This document shows positions 1 through 7,950 of a stretch of 37,874 bases of DNA, piece by piece. The notes below the pieces were generated by a model. The model was given only the letters and a program-made list of their open reading frames with translations. It made no database searches and was not told the origin of the DNA. Location of the stretch: positions 1-37,874 of the forward strand of contig CAJUKH010000008.1 in the NCBI GenBank assembly GCA_910587345.1, in the 5' to 3' direction. Each line of letters starts with the position of its first letter. Position 1 is the first letter of the stretch. The position numbers were made by a program, and so were the translations under genes. The DNA is from an uncultured Oscillospiraceae bacterium (lineage in GTDB: Bacteria; Bacillota; Clostridia; Oscillospirales; Oscillospiraceae).

Positions 1-1010
1 ACCATCCAAACGCCACCCGCCCCTATGGGGGTGGGATGGTTTTTTGATGAGGGGAGCTACCCCTCAAGCTGTGTAGGCCGAGGCGGGTCAATTTCAACGA
101 CATTTCTTCAGTGTTCCACCAACGTACGCACGGGTGCGGGGCAAGAGGGACCATGGGAGCGTAAAGACGTGTCGAGCCGATTCTAACACACTTGGTCTTG
201 ACCTGAGGGCTTTCTTGGGGGGGTGGGGGGCCATTCTTTGGCCCGTCAAAGAATGGTCCCTCACGTTCCACGCAGTTCAAGGCTTGGTGTACACCCACCA
301 TCCAAACGCCACCCGCCCCTATGGGGGTGGGATGGTTTTTTGATGAGGGGAGCTACCCCTCAAGCTGTGTAGGCCGAGGCGGGTCAATTTCAACGGCATC
401 ATTTTAGTGTTCCACCAACGTACGCACGGGTGCGGGGCAAGAGGGACCATGGGAGCGTAAAGACGGCACGAGCCGATTCTAACGCACTTGGTCTTGACCT
501 TGGGGCTTTCTTGGGGGGGGTGGGGGGCCATTCTTTGGCCCTGCAAAGAATGGTCCCCCACGTCCACGCACCCGTAGGGTTGCCACGCAACTACCATCCA
601 AACGTACCCCGCCCTTACGGGGTGGGATGGTTTTCTGATGAGGGAAACCACCCTTCAAGCTGTGTAGGCAGAGGCGGGTCAATTTCAACGGCATCTCTTT
701 TGTGTTCCACCAACGGACGCACGGGTGCGGGGCAAGGGGGACCATGGGGGCGTAAAGACGATACGAGCCGACTCTAACACACCTTGTCTTGACCTGAGGG
801 CTTTCATGCTTACTCCCGCTTGATGAGCGAAGCGAGTTTAGCGGGAGTTAGTGCCGTGAAACGGCTGGGAGTGTGGGGGGCCATTCTTTGGCCCGTCAAA
901 GAATGGTCCCCCACGTTCCACGCACCCATAGGCTTCCCACGCACCCATCAACCAAACGCACCTCGCCCCAGCATCGGCGGGGATTTTTTTGTACCGAAGG
1001 GAAAGCTGCG
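1..1010. repeat. Tandem array of a 296-bp non-coding unit, three copies plus a diverged fourth start
   Basis: Units begin at 1, 297 and 593 with the same accatccaaacg start. A fourth, diverged start lies near 945. Each full unit holds two hairpins. The first (1-44 in unit 1) pairs CCATCC and CACCC/CCCC with GGGG/GGGTGGGATGG and ends in T6, like an intrinsic terminator. The second (231-256) is a perfect 10-bp stem, ccattctttg/caaagaatgg. Its loop varies between units while the stem is kept (528-553, 881-906). Short ORFs occur on both strands but only because the repeat is conserved; none has a ribosome site or a protein-like composition. Unit 3 carries a replacement of about 65 bp at 806-870. 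The left edge is cut by the window, so the array may continue upstream. Function unknown: a structured RNA, a terminator array or a palindromic repeat family are all possible. Confidence 0.85.
806..870. repeat. Hairpin-bearing insertion or replacement in tandem unit 3
   Basis: Units 1 and 2 run from ctttcttggggg directly into the G-rich tract. Here the same flanks are separated by about 65 bp with a 9-bp inverted repeat, actcccgct (812-820) and agcgggagt (840-848). The insert looks like a small palindromic element placed in the array, but target-site duplications are not evident. Confidence 0.55.
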
Positions 1011-1058
1011 GGGTGGCTGGTTGAGGGCCCTATTTTCATGGGATGGTCGTTGCAGAGG

Positions 1059-1092
1059 AAAGCCCCCCGAGGTGATTCCCGGGGGGCTTTTT
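1059..1092. terminator. GC-rich hairpin terminator at the 3' end of the M20 gene
   Basis: The 11-bp stem aaagccccccg (1059-1069) pairs with cggggggcttt (1080-1090) around a 10-nt loop. It lies just past the stop of the minus-strand hydrolase gene. On the plus strand it is followed by T5. On the minus strand the U-tract is short, so it may work in both directions. Confidence 0.7.
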
Positions 1093-1097
1093 GGAAG

Positions 1098-2465
1098 TTA
1101 GTTGTTTTGAAAATCCACCGTGGCGTTGCCGTTTTCGTCGTAGATGACGGCGTCTTTATCCAGAATGAAGTCGTCGATGGCCTCGAAGTAGGCCTTGATG
1201 GAGGGGTACTGGGGCTTATAGCCCGCAATGATCTCCTTGGCGGCGGCCCCATCGTTGGAGAGAAGGGCATCGGTGACGAAGAGCTGGGCCTTGACCGAGT
1301 TGACGCACATCCGCTCCGGGTCGGCCACATAGTAGTCAATGCCGTGGGCGGTGCCCTGGGAGCCGGAGGCGCTGAACTGGACACCGGGCATGACGCAGGT
1401 CACATCGCCGAAATCGGAGGAGCCGGAGCTCCACTCCTCATAGTCAAAGTCCACCCGATCCGGTCCCACCAGCTGGCCGCAGCACTGTTCCACCAGCTTC
1501 ATAAAGGCGGGGTCATGGATCTCGGGGGAGTAGCCGGGGCGGTCGCAAAGCTCCACCCCCGCCCCCATGGCCAGGGCGGCGCCGGCGAGGGCGCGGTTGA
1601 CTTTTTTGTTCTCCCGCTTCATGGCCTCGATGGTGCGGCCCCGGACATAGCTTTCGATCTTCATCTCGTCGGGGATGATGTTCACCGCCACCTTGGCTCC
1701 CATAAGGATAGGGTGGAAGCGGATGGTGTCCTTCTCCTGGAAGGTCTCCCGCAGGTCGTTGCAGGCCTGAAGGCCCAGCATGGCGGCATATTGGGCGTTG
1801 ATGCCCAGGTGGGGAGCGCCGCCGGCGTGGGAGGACCTGCCCTTATAGGTGATGGTTTTGGCCATGCAGCCGTTGTTGCCCAGACCGCAGGAAAAGTCGA
1901 TGTCGGTCTTGCTGCCGCCGCCGTGGACCATCATGGCGATGTCCACGTCATCAAAGAAGCCCCGGTACATGAACTCCACCTTGCCGCCCATGTAGTGGAT
2001 GGTGCCCTGCTTGCGCAGCTCCTCCCGGAAAGAGAGCTGGATCATCTCCTCGGCGGGGACGGCCATGAGGCGGATGGTGCCCGAGAGGCCGTCCAGTGCC
2101 CCCGGCTCCTTGAAGGCGGCGGCCAGACCCAGAAGGGCGGCGCTTTGGCCGTTGTGCCCGCAGCAGTGGGTCATGCCGTTCACCGACTCGGGGTGGTTGG
2201 CGATGTCCAGAGCGTCCAACTCTCCCATGATGCAGAGGGTGGGGCCGGGCCGGCCGGTCTTGATGTCGGTGTAGAAGCCGGGGATGTTGCCCGCCTTTAC
2301 CAGTTCATAGCCCAGACTTTCGTACTTTTCCACAAGGTACTCGTTGGCCTGCCACTCGGTGTAGCCGGTCTGGGGGTGGGCCCAGAGCCAGCGTTCGGCG
2401 TCCAGTACCAGCTGCCGGTGGGCTTCGGCGTTCTTTACCAGCTGTTTCTGTCTGTCGGTCATCAT
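1098..2465 (-). CDS. M20-family amidohydrolase, AbgB-like
   Basis: 455 aa, the usual size for M20 amidohydrolases of the aminobenzoyl-glutamate utilisation B group. These cytoplasmic metal-dependent enzymes cleave an amide bond between an acyl or aryl group and an amino acid. Visible motifs are GELDAL (metal-ligand Asp about residue 84), HCCGHN (101-105, where the M20D group normally has CGHD) and PAEE (catalytic/metal Glu 139-140). A dimerisation lid follows (about 205-320, SSHAGGAPHLG), then SSDFGDV and a C-terminal TAHG. The first of two adjacent ATGs is used, with AGGAAAGGATG just upstream on the minus strand. A minus-strand promoter precedes it. The gene is monocistronic and divergent from the DUF1836 gene. 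Asn in place of Asp in CGHD is also my recollection of AbgB. The substrate cannot be read from sequence; another N-acyl or peptide substrate is possible. Confidence 0.85.
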   Translation of the reverse strand: MMTDRQKQLVKNAEAHRQLVLDAERWLWAHPQTGYTEWQANEYLVEKYESLGYELVKAGNIPGFYTDIKTGRPGPTLCIMGELDALDIANHPESVNGMTHCCGHNGQSAALLGLAAAFKEPGALDGLSGTIRLMAVPAEEMIQLSFREELRKQGTIHYMGGKVEFMYRGFFDDVDIAMMVHGGGSKTDIDFSCGLGNNGCMAKTITYKGRSSHAGGAPHLGINAQYAAMLGLQACNDLRETFQEKDTIRFHPILMGAKVAVNIIPDEMKIESYVRGRTIEAMKRENKKVNRALAGAALAMGAGVELCDRPGYSPEIHDPAFMKLVEQCCGQLVGPDRVDFDYEEWSSGSSDFGDVTCVMPGVQFSASGSQGTAHGIDYYVADPERMCVNSVKAQLFVTDALLSNDGAAAKEIIAGYKPQYPSIKAYFEAIDDFILDKDAVIYDENGNATVDFQNN

Positions 2466-2538
2466 GAATCATCCTTTCCTCTTCCATATAGACAAAGTGG
2501 CCGGGGGTCCATGGGCGCCCCGGGCCATATCTATTTTT

Positions 2539-2567
2539 AGAATACCATGCCATCCCCAAGGTGTCAA
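2539..2567 (-). promoter_or_regulatory. Promoter of the AbgB-like gene
   Basis: On the minus strand TTGACA (2567-2562), a 17-bp spacer and TATTCT (2544-2539) form a near-consensus sigma-A promoter about 75 bp before the start codon. Confidence 0.65.
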
Positions 2568-2630
2568 CATTTGTCTTTCCCAGACGGACAAACAACAGAA
2601 AAAGGTGCCCTTTGTGGACGGGGCGGTCGC

Positions 2631-2659
2631 TTTACGAATTTGGCAGGGCGTGGTATAAT
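2631..2659 (+). promoter_or_regulatory. Promoter of the DUF1836 gene
   Basis: TTTACG (2631-2636), a 17-bp spacer and a perfect TATAAT (2654-2659), 28 bp before the start codon. This short leader also argues for the 2688 start. Confidence 0.7.
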
Positions 2660-2687
2660 AAGAAAAACCACTGATCGGGAGGTCCCC

Positions 2688-3221
2688 ATGGAAGAATTGC
2701 AGGAATTGAAAAATCGTATGGAAAATCAGCGCCCCGCCCCCTGGGAGGCCCTACCCGACCTGAGTCTTTACATGGACCAGGTCATCGGGTATATGCCCCG
2801 GCAGCTGATCCAGTACGGAGAGGGAGAGCGGCTTACCTCGGCCATGGTGAACAACTATATCAAGGACGGCCTGATGCCCCGGGCGGAGGGGAAGCGGTAC
2901 GCCCGGCCCCATCTGGCCTATCTTACCGCCATCTGTGCCTTGAAGCAGGTGCTGCCGGTGAAGGATGCCGGACTTCTGGTGGCGGCCCAGGAGGGGACGG
3001 CCAGGGAGATGTACGCCCACTTTCGGGACGAACTGGACAGGGCTCTGGCTGCCACGGCGGAGGGGCTGGACCCTGACTGCTCCGACGGGGACCTGTCCCG
3101 CCTGGCCCTGACCCTGGCCCTGCAAAGCTACGCTGACGGTCTGGCCTGCCGCCGCATTATGGAGCTGCTACGGGAGAAAACGCCCAAGCCGGAGATAAAG
3201 GCCAGGAAGAATAAAAAGTGA
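2688..3221 (+). CDS. DUF1836 domain protein, putative MerR-like DNA-binding regulator
   Basis: 177 aa when started at the ATG at 2688, which has GGGAGG five bases upstream and a promoter just before it; the open frame extends further upstream but lacks these signals. Residues about 35-95 carry the DUF1836 pattern: a short helix, then LTSAMVNNYIKDGLMP, a basic turn (EGKRYARPHLAYL) and a helix containing ALKQVLPV. This resembles the winged-helix start of MerR regulators. The C-terminal part is helical and ends in a lysine-rich tail. The function of the family is not well defined; DNA binding is inferred from the helix-turn-helix-like pattern. It is followed after 10 bp by the gene at 3232, so the two are probably cotranscribed. 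The target is unknown. Confidence 0.8.
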   Translation: MEELQELKNRMENQRPAPWEALPDLSLYMDQVIGYMPRQLIQYGEGERLTSAMVNNYIKDGLMPRAEGKRYARPHLAYLTAICALKQVLPVKDAGLLVAAQEGTAREMYAHFRDELDRALAATAEGLDPDCSDGDLSRLALTLALQSYADGLACRRIMELLREKTPKPEIKARKNKK

Positions 3222-3231
3222 GGGGGATACC

Positions 3232-4002
3232 ATGGGAATGGACCTGTACGCCGGGACACTGACCCGGTACTATGCCCACAACTGGAAGACCATCAGCCAG
3301 CAGTGGGCGGAGGAGCATGGTTACGGCTTTCAGCGGGTTAGCTCCACGGGGGACGCCCTTGGGGAAGAGACGGTCTCTCCCGAGGATGTGCAGCGAGGTA
3401 TGGAGACGTGGAGAGACTGGCTGCTGAAGGCTCTCTCTCAGCCGGGGCAGGTCCCCTTCGCCGTCTGGGAGGAGGACAACGAAAGACCCTATTTTACCGA
3501 TAAGCCGGACTGGGACGCCTTTGGGGCGCTGCTGTTGGTGGCGGCCTGCCATATCTATGGGGACCCGGTGCCGGAGACGGTGGCCAAGGGGTGGGATTTT
3601 TGGGATCATCCCCTCATCCGGCGGATGGGGGAGGACCGGTCCCGGGGATGGTCCCTGTTCCGGGGAGTGGAATGGTGGCTGCCCCTGTCCGAGACCATCC
3701 TGTTTGAAGCCCCCCGGCCCGGAGGAGACAAGGGGGCAATAGCGTCCGTAAGCCTTCTCCGGTGGGAGCTGGAACAAATCAACCAGCTGGTCTGGCAGGC
3801 GGAGGAGGAGACCGTTCTGGACTGGAGCCATACCGAGGGATATCCGACGGATGGCTGGATCGATGGGGCGGGACAGGTGACAATGGGGGAGACCCATAGG
3901 GGCTACCGCACGGAATCCCTGGCGAAGTTTGCGTATTCCGTTTTCTATCGGGCAGTAAAATTTGCAGAGGAGAACCGGGTGCCGATTTTGATGGATTATT
4001 GA
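3232..4002 (+). CDS. Uncharacterised protein, 256 aa, tryptophan-rich
   Basis: I do not recognise this family. The protein starts MGMDLYAGTLTRYYAHNWKT, is acidic and unusually rich in Trp and Tyr, and has no signal peptide or membrane segment, so it is probably cytoplasmic. GGGGGATACC before the ATG is a plausible ribosome site. It lies 10 bp downstream of the DUF1836 gene. Directly after its stop, in the same frame, is a broken coding remnant (4003-4189). A single, rather acidic soluble protein next to a degraded fragment would suit an orphan immunity-type protein, but this is only a contextual guess. No catalytic motif could be identified. Confidence 0.7.
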   Translation: MGMDLYAGTLTRYYAHNWKTISQQWAEEHGYGFQRVSSTGDALGEETVSPEDVQRGMETWRDWLLKALSQPGQVPFAVWEEDNERPYFTDKPDWDAFGALLLVAACHIYGDPVPETVAKGWDFWDHPLIRRMGEDRSRGWSLFRGVEWWLPLSETILFEAPRPGGDKGAIASVSLLRWELEQINQLVWQAEEETVLDWSHTEGYPTDGWIDGAGQVTMGETHRGYRTESLAKFAYSVFYRAVKFAEENRVPILMDY

Positions 4003-4189
4003 GGTGCGGGTGGTTCATGGGTCATCCCGCCTCAGTATTCTGACGCTGATGAATTTGAAAGTATTCTTGCTAAAGCTGCAGATTCCCCAAAAGGGGACGG
4101 ATACATTAGCAGGGGAGCTTTGTGACGGGACCGCCTATGTGCAGTACGGAAATGGAGCGGGGATCATTCGGCCGGAAGATTTTGCGTGA
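4003..4189 (+). pseudogene. Frame-broken remnant of a coding region
   Basis: Translation from 4003, in the same frame as the upstream gene, gives protein-like sequence with SWVIPPQYSDADEFESIL and ends GYISRGAL at a TGA (4123-4125). The +1 frame then continues as CDGTAYVQYGNGAGIIRPED to a TGA ending at 4189. The two halves join naturally if one base is lost near 4115-4125. The region has no start of its own. It looks like the last 60 residues of a larger protein, possibly the C-terminal domain of a secreted or polymorphic toxin given the small globular pattern, but I cannot name the family. Confidence 0.5.
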
Positions 4190-4223
4190 GGACAAGCGCG
4201 GATAGAGAAAAGGAGAGATTAGA

Positions 4224-5174
4224 ATGGACAACTGGCTGGAAGTGACGGTGGAAACCACCGATTTGCAGATGGAGGGCCTGTGCGCCCGGCTCACCATGAA
4301 CGGGGCCGAGGGGCTGGTGATGGAGAGCGAGGAGGATTTCAAGACCTTTCTGGAGCAGAACCGGCAGTACTGGGACTATGTGGACGATGCCCTTCTGGAA
4401 CGAATGAAGGGGGTGGCCCGGGTGAAGTTCTATGTCACCGATGATGAGGCGGGCCGGGAGCAGATGGCCGCCGCTTTGAAGGGTATTGAAAACCCGGTGT
4501 CCACCGCCGTGTTGCGGGAGGAGGACTGGGCCTATGGCTGGCAGAAGCACTACCAGCCCATGGCGGTGGGAGAGAGGTGGTATATTGTCCCCGAGTGGGA
4601 GCGGGGGAAGCCGGTGCCCGACGGGCGGACAGCGGTGTATCTCAATCCGGGGCTTACCTTCGGCACCGGGTCCCATGCCTCCACCCAGCTGTGTCTGGGC
4701 CTGCTGGAAAAGCACCTGAAGCCGGGGGATACCGTGCTGGACCTGGGATGCGGCAGTGGTATTCTGTCTATCGCCGCCATGAATCTGGGGGCGGAGAGGG
4801 CTTTGGGGGTGGACATTGACCCCAAATCGGTGGATGTAGCCTATGAGAATGCGGCCCTCAACGGCATCGGCCGGGACCGGTACACTGTGCGGGCGGGGGA
4901 TGTACTGTCCGACAAGGCACTGGTGGAAGAGCTGGCGGGGACAGGGCCTTACCGGGTGGTGCTGGCCAATATCGTTTCTGACGTGATCATTCCCCTCTCC
5001 GCCCAGGTGGGGCGGTATATGTCTTCTGACGGGATATTTATGTGTTCCGGCATTATCGATACCCGGGCCGACGAGGTAGAGGGGGCTTTGAAGAAAAACG
5101 GCCTCCGCATCCTGGAGCGGCTGGAGCGGGACGGCTGGTGTGCGCTGGCCGCCGACCTGGGAGGCAAACAATGA
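4224..5174 (+). CDS. prmA: Ribosomal protein L11 methyltransferase PrmA
   Basis: 316 aa, typical of PrmA. It uses S-adenosylmethionine to methylate amino groups of ribosomal protein L11 in the cytoplasm. The N-terminal substrate-recognition domain (about 1-95) begins WLEVTVETTD. The linker carries EEDWAYGWQKHYQPM. The Rossmann methyltransferase domain has VLDLGCGSGILSIAA (171-185), the acidic VDIDPKSV and the PrmA hallmark LANIVSDVI near residue 250, equivalent to the usual NI(L) motif. AAAGGAGAG lies eight bases before the ATG. Its stop overlaps the next gene start (ATGA at 5171-5174), so it is translationally coupled to the phosphoesterase. prmA in Firmicutes often sits by dnaJ or rsmE; this pairing is different. 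Confidence 0.95.
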   Translation: MDNWLEVTVETTDLQMEGLCARLTMNGAEGLVMESEEDFKTFLEQNRQYWDYVDDALLERMKGVARVKFYVTDDEAGREQMAAALKGIENPVSTAVLREEDWAYGWQKHYQPMAVGERWYIVPEWERGKPVPDGRTAVYLNPGLTFGTGSHASTQLCLGLLEKHLKPGDTVLDLGCGSGILSIAAMNLGAERALGVDIDPKSVDVAYENAALNGIGRDRYTVRAGDVLSDKALVEELAGTGPYRVVLANIVSDVIIPLSAQVGRYMSSDGIFMCSGIIDTRADEVEGALKKNGLRILERLERDGWCALAADLGGKQ

Positions 5175-6298
5175 GCCTGAAAGCGGAGGTGCGGCCCATC
5201 GACCTTCCCCCGGGCCGCCGGGTGCTGGTGATCAGCGACATTCACGGCAACCTGCCTCTTTTGAAGGGGGTGCTTCGGAAAGCGGGGTTTTGTAAGGACG
5301 ACATTCTCATTATTTTGGGGGATATCGTGGAGCGGAACGAGGGAAGCCTGGACACATTGCGTTATGTGATGGAGCTGTGCCGGGACTATACCGTGTATCC
5401 CGTGATGGGCAACTGTGACAGCCTGAATTTAAATTTTTTTGACGGTAGGGACGGTCACCCTGATGCCTTTTACAGCCGGCGCTGGTTTAAGCTGGGGGAG
5501 AAGTGCACTCTGGTGAGAATGGCTCATCTGGCCGGGGTGCCGCTGGAAACGCAGGCTGACTACTCCGCAGCCCGGGTCGTGCTGGCAAAAGAGTTTGCGC
5601 CGGAGCTGGAGTTTCTGCGGGCCATGCCTCATATTTATGTAAACCAAGACTACCTATTCGTTCACGGCGGCGTTCCCCGGGAGGAGAGGCTGGAGGAACT
5701 GGATGCCTATGGCTGTATGAAGAACGACGATTTCATGGGTCAGGGGCATTCTTTCAAACGGTGGGTCATTGTGGGTCACTGGCCGGTGACCCTGTACCGG
5801 GGGGACATTCCCTCGGCGGCCCCCATTGTGGACCGGGAGCGGCATATCGTATCCATCGACGGAGGGTGTACCCTGAAGCTGGATGGGCAATTAAACGCCC
5901 TCATTCTGCCCGGGGAGAAGGGGGAGGAATTTTCCTGGGTGTCCTATGACGGCTTTCCGGAGGGGACGGCGCTGGAGGCTCAGGAGGCATCGGCGGACCC
6001 CCTTAACATCCGCTGGGGGAGAAGCGATGTGGAGGTTTTGGAGGAGGGGGCGGAGTTCTGCCGCTGCCGCCATCTGGAGACGGGGCGGGAGCTGGACATC
6101 CTCACCGAGTTTCTCCGCCGGGATGAGAGGGGCGTGTGGTGCGAGGACTCCACCGACTATCTCCTGCCGGTAAAAGCGGGGGATACCCTGTCCGTCATCT
6201 GGCAGACCAGCCGGGGAACGCTGTGTAAGAAGGATGGGGTGACGGGGTGGTATTTGGGAAAGGTGGAGAATTTGGCGGAAGGAAGGGGGGACGTATGA
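5171..6298 (+). CDS. Metallophosphoesterase, serine/threonine phosphatase-like
   Basis: 375 aa from the ATG that overlaps the prmA stop; a longer frame exists upstream but lies inside prmA. The calcineurin-like metal centre is visible: SDIHGN (22-27), GDIVERN (50-56, GDxxER variant of GDxxDRG), GNCD (80-83, Cys replacing the His of GNHD), VHGG and VGHWPV. These place it among cytoplasmic two-metal phosphoesterases acting on phosphoproteins or small phosphoesters. Residues about 255-375 form an extra C-terminal region ending in a WxxxGTLCKKDGVTGWYLGK-like segment of SH3-type appearance. The Cys at the GNHD position is unusual and may alter activity. The stop overlaps the next gene (ATGA, 6295-6298). 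Confidence 0.85.
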   Translation: MSLKAEVRPIDLPPGRRVLVISDIHGNLPLLKGVLRKAGFCKDDILIILGDIVERNEGSLDTLRYVMELCRDYTVYPVMGNCDSLNLNFFDGRDGHPDAFYSRRWFKLGEKCTLVRMAHLAGVPLETQADYSAARVVLAKEFAPELEFLRAMPHIYVNQDYLFVHGGVPREERLEELDAYGCMKNDDFMGQGHSFKRWVIVGHWPVTLYRGDIPSAAPIVDRERHIVSIDGGCTLKLDGQLNALILPGEKGEEFSWVSYDGFPEGTALEAQEASADPLNIRWGRSDVEVLEEGAEFCRCRHLETGRELDILTEFLRRDERGVWCEDSTDYLLPVKAGDTLSVIWQTSRGTLCKKDGVTGWYLGKVENLAEGRGDV

Positions 6299-7134
6299 GA
6301 AGAAAAAGAATATGGGCCGGGCTGCTTGCGTGTCTTTTGTGCCTTGGGGGGTGCGAGCCGAAAGGGCCGGAGCTGCTTCCGGGGTTTGAGGGGCTTATGG
6401 ATAAGGAAATGAGGCGAGAGCTGGCGGACTGTATTCAAACGCCGGAGGCGACGGCTTCCGATGGCAACGCCCGCATCCTCCAGACAGTGGGGGATGAATG
6501 GGCGCTTCGGCTGTTGGTGGAGGTAACATTTTCCGGGGAGGTGGAGCAGAACACGGTCTCTCCGGCAGGGGTATTTCTCTATGCCGGGGAGCTGCCGGAG
6601 GAGGCGGAGAGGTCTGCTGCCGAAGAGGGGAGCCGGTGGGGGGAAATCGACGGCTGGGGGTTGGAAGTATGGCAAAGAAACGAGGAAAGCCGGGCGGTGA
6701 CCTACCTAATCGAAATGACGGGGCCGGGGACGATGGCGGGGGAAATGACACTGTGCCTGGCTGGGTTTCATGACAAGAATGGACCGGTGGAAGAGCCGGA
6801 GCATTACATTACCTGGACGGCGAAGAATGAGGCGGAGGAGCTGGTATTGGAGCTGAAGGACCCGGCTGGGGAGACGGTGGGGGAGGTAATGCTGTCGCCG
6901 TTTTCCCTTCGGGTGGACGCGTCCCGGTCTGCGCTGGGGCTGACAGGGGAGAAACTTTCGGAGGAGCTGCGGTTTTTGAGGAATGGGACGGAAGAGCCGG
7001 TGGAGTTGGCTTTGACGTATGGAAATGCGCCTGGGGGAGAGGAGGTCGCGTTTGCGGCGGCCTTTTCGCAGGCCCAGGATTTGGAGCAAATCACCGCGGT
7101 GCTGATGGGGGAGTGCAGGGCGGAATTGCCGTGA
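6295..7134 (+). CDS. Predicted lipoprotein of unknown function
   Basis: 279 aa from the ATG at 6295, preceded by GGAAGGGGGG and overlapping the upstream stop. The signal peptide is MRRKR, a hydrophobic stretch and the lipobox LGGC with Cys20, so the mature protein is lipid-anchored on the outer face of the membrane. The rest is acidic, beta-rich in appearance and without recognisable catalytic motifs. It resembles the beta-sandwich ectodomains of Firmicutes cell-surface lipoproteins. Third gene of the prmA operon. GC-rich, Gly/Glu-heavy codon use is stronger than in its neighbours. Confidence 0.8.
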   Translation: MRRKRIWAGLLACLLCLGGCEPKGPELLPGFEGLMDKEMRRELADCIQTPEATASDGNARILQTVGDEWALRLLVEVTFSGEVEQNTVSPAGVFLYAGELPEEAERSAAEEGSRWGEIDGWGLEVWQRNEESRAVTYLIEMTGPGTMAGEMTLCLAGFHDKNGPVEEPEHYITWTAKNEAEELVLELKDPAGETVGEVMLSPFSLRVDASRSALGLTGEKLSEELRFLRNGTEEPVELALTYGNAPGGEEVAFAAAFSQAQDLEQITAVLMGECRAELP

Positions 7135-7139
7135 TTTTT

Positions 7140-7173
7140 GGGGGTTTGAGGGGGATTGCTTGGGGGTGGGGGG
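7140..7173 (+). other. Potential G-quadruplex tract
   Basis: Four G runs of 5, 5, 5 and 6 bases (7140-7144, 7150-7154, 7162-7166, 7168-7173) are separated by loops of 5, 7 and 1 bases. This begins six bases after the lipoprotein stop codon, in the sense strand of the mRNA. Confidence 0.6.
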
Positions 7174-7389
7174 TGCCATCTCGCCGGGGAGTGGGGGGAT
7201 TTGTGAGGTGGTGCGGCCGGGCCGGCTAGGTGTCCGGCCCCTACGGTGTTGGACGGTGGGCGGCCCCCACATTCTTTCCTGTTTTGTTTTTCCTTTTTGA
7301 AGGGGATGGTTGTGTGGGGCGGGCCGCCCTCGGCCCGCCGGAGCTTGCCACCTTGTACCGCCTAGGCGGCGGGGATTACAGCGGCACCT

Positions 7390-7660
7390 TTTTCAATAAC
7401 GCAATTTTTAATGGCGAATGGCGCGAGGGGGACCACGAATCGCTCAGGCGCTAGCCGCCGGTCGATAGAAGAATGTCTTAAAGGGTTTTACCCGAGGGAT
7501 AGTGTGGCAGGGTTGGGGCTTTGTGAGGTTGTAACGTAGCTCGTGGTTACTTTCACTGGTCTACCGCCCTTAAAAGTTCGGAGTCCAGAACCGCTTTCAA
7601 GCGGTTTTGGCCCCGGCTGGGCAGGCCAGAAAGTACAAAATAATAAAGGGATACCTTTTC
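7390..7660 (+). repeat. Dispersed intergenic repeat, copy A
   Basis: It matches the reverse complement of 37480-37845. Shared blocks include the gaccac/ccctc region near 7430, the ccgagggata block (7491-7500) and the actggtctacc - cggagtccagaaccgct - ggcc - gctgggcaggc series (7553-7627). Copy A has a short hairpin arm, aaccgctt/aagcggtt (7589-7606). No ORF is conserved between copies. Confidence 0.75.
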
Positions 7661-7916
7661 GCCGGGAGAGAGTGTAGCTTTGCGAAGCGCTCCTGCCGGG
7701 CGGGTCGTAACCCACCCCTACGGGACCATACCCTTTTTCGGAGGAGATTACAGCCTTGCGGGGTACCGGGCGTACAATGTGCGCCCCTACGAAGACCAGA
7801 GGTTTCCGCCGATGAGGGGTGGAAGTTTGTAAGATGGTTCTGCCGACGCGCCCGGTGGTCGCGCCCCACAAAGACCGGAGCGTTTCGCCGGGGGGTGGGA
7901 TAAATTGAGAAAGGGC

Positions 7917-7945
7917 TTGACTTTTTGGGTTTTGACTGATATAAT
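7917..7945 (+). promoter_or_regulatory. Promoter of the rplU-prp-rpmA operon
   Basis: TTGACT (7917-7922), a 17-bp spacer and perfect TATAAT (7940-7945). A second TTGAC overlaps the spacer. Near-consensus strength fits a ribosomal protein operon. Confidence 0.8.
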
Positions 7946-7950
7946 GCTAA

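Larger units (their letters stand above)
7135..7950. other. Long non-coding region with G-rich tract and dispersed repeats
   Basis: Roughly 800 bp without a credible gene. From the left it holds a run of G5-G6 tracts (7140-7173), a GC-rich stretch, then 7390-7660, an inverted relative of 37480-37845, and then short pieces of the kind common between genes in this window (7660-7900). Short open frames have no ribosome sites. The right edge contains the rplU promoter. Confidence 0.7.

Noticed and set aside
23..777. Several short ORFs on both strands
   Set aside because: They recur with the 296-bp repeats, lack ribosome sites and their proteins are Pro/Gly/Trp-rich translations of G-rich DNA.
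1..1010. CRISPR array
   Set aside because: Units are 296 bp, head to tail, with no unique spacers, and no cas genes are present.
873..2540. 555-aa ORF on the plus strand
   Set aside because: It lies opposite the well-supported M20 gene, has a His/Gly/Val-rich antisense composition and begins in the repeat array.
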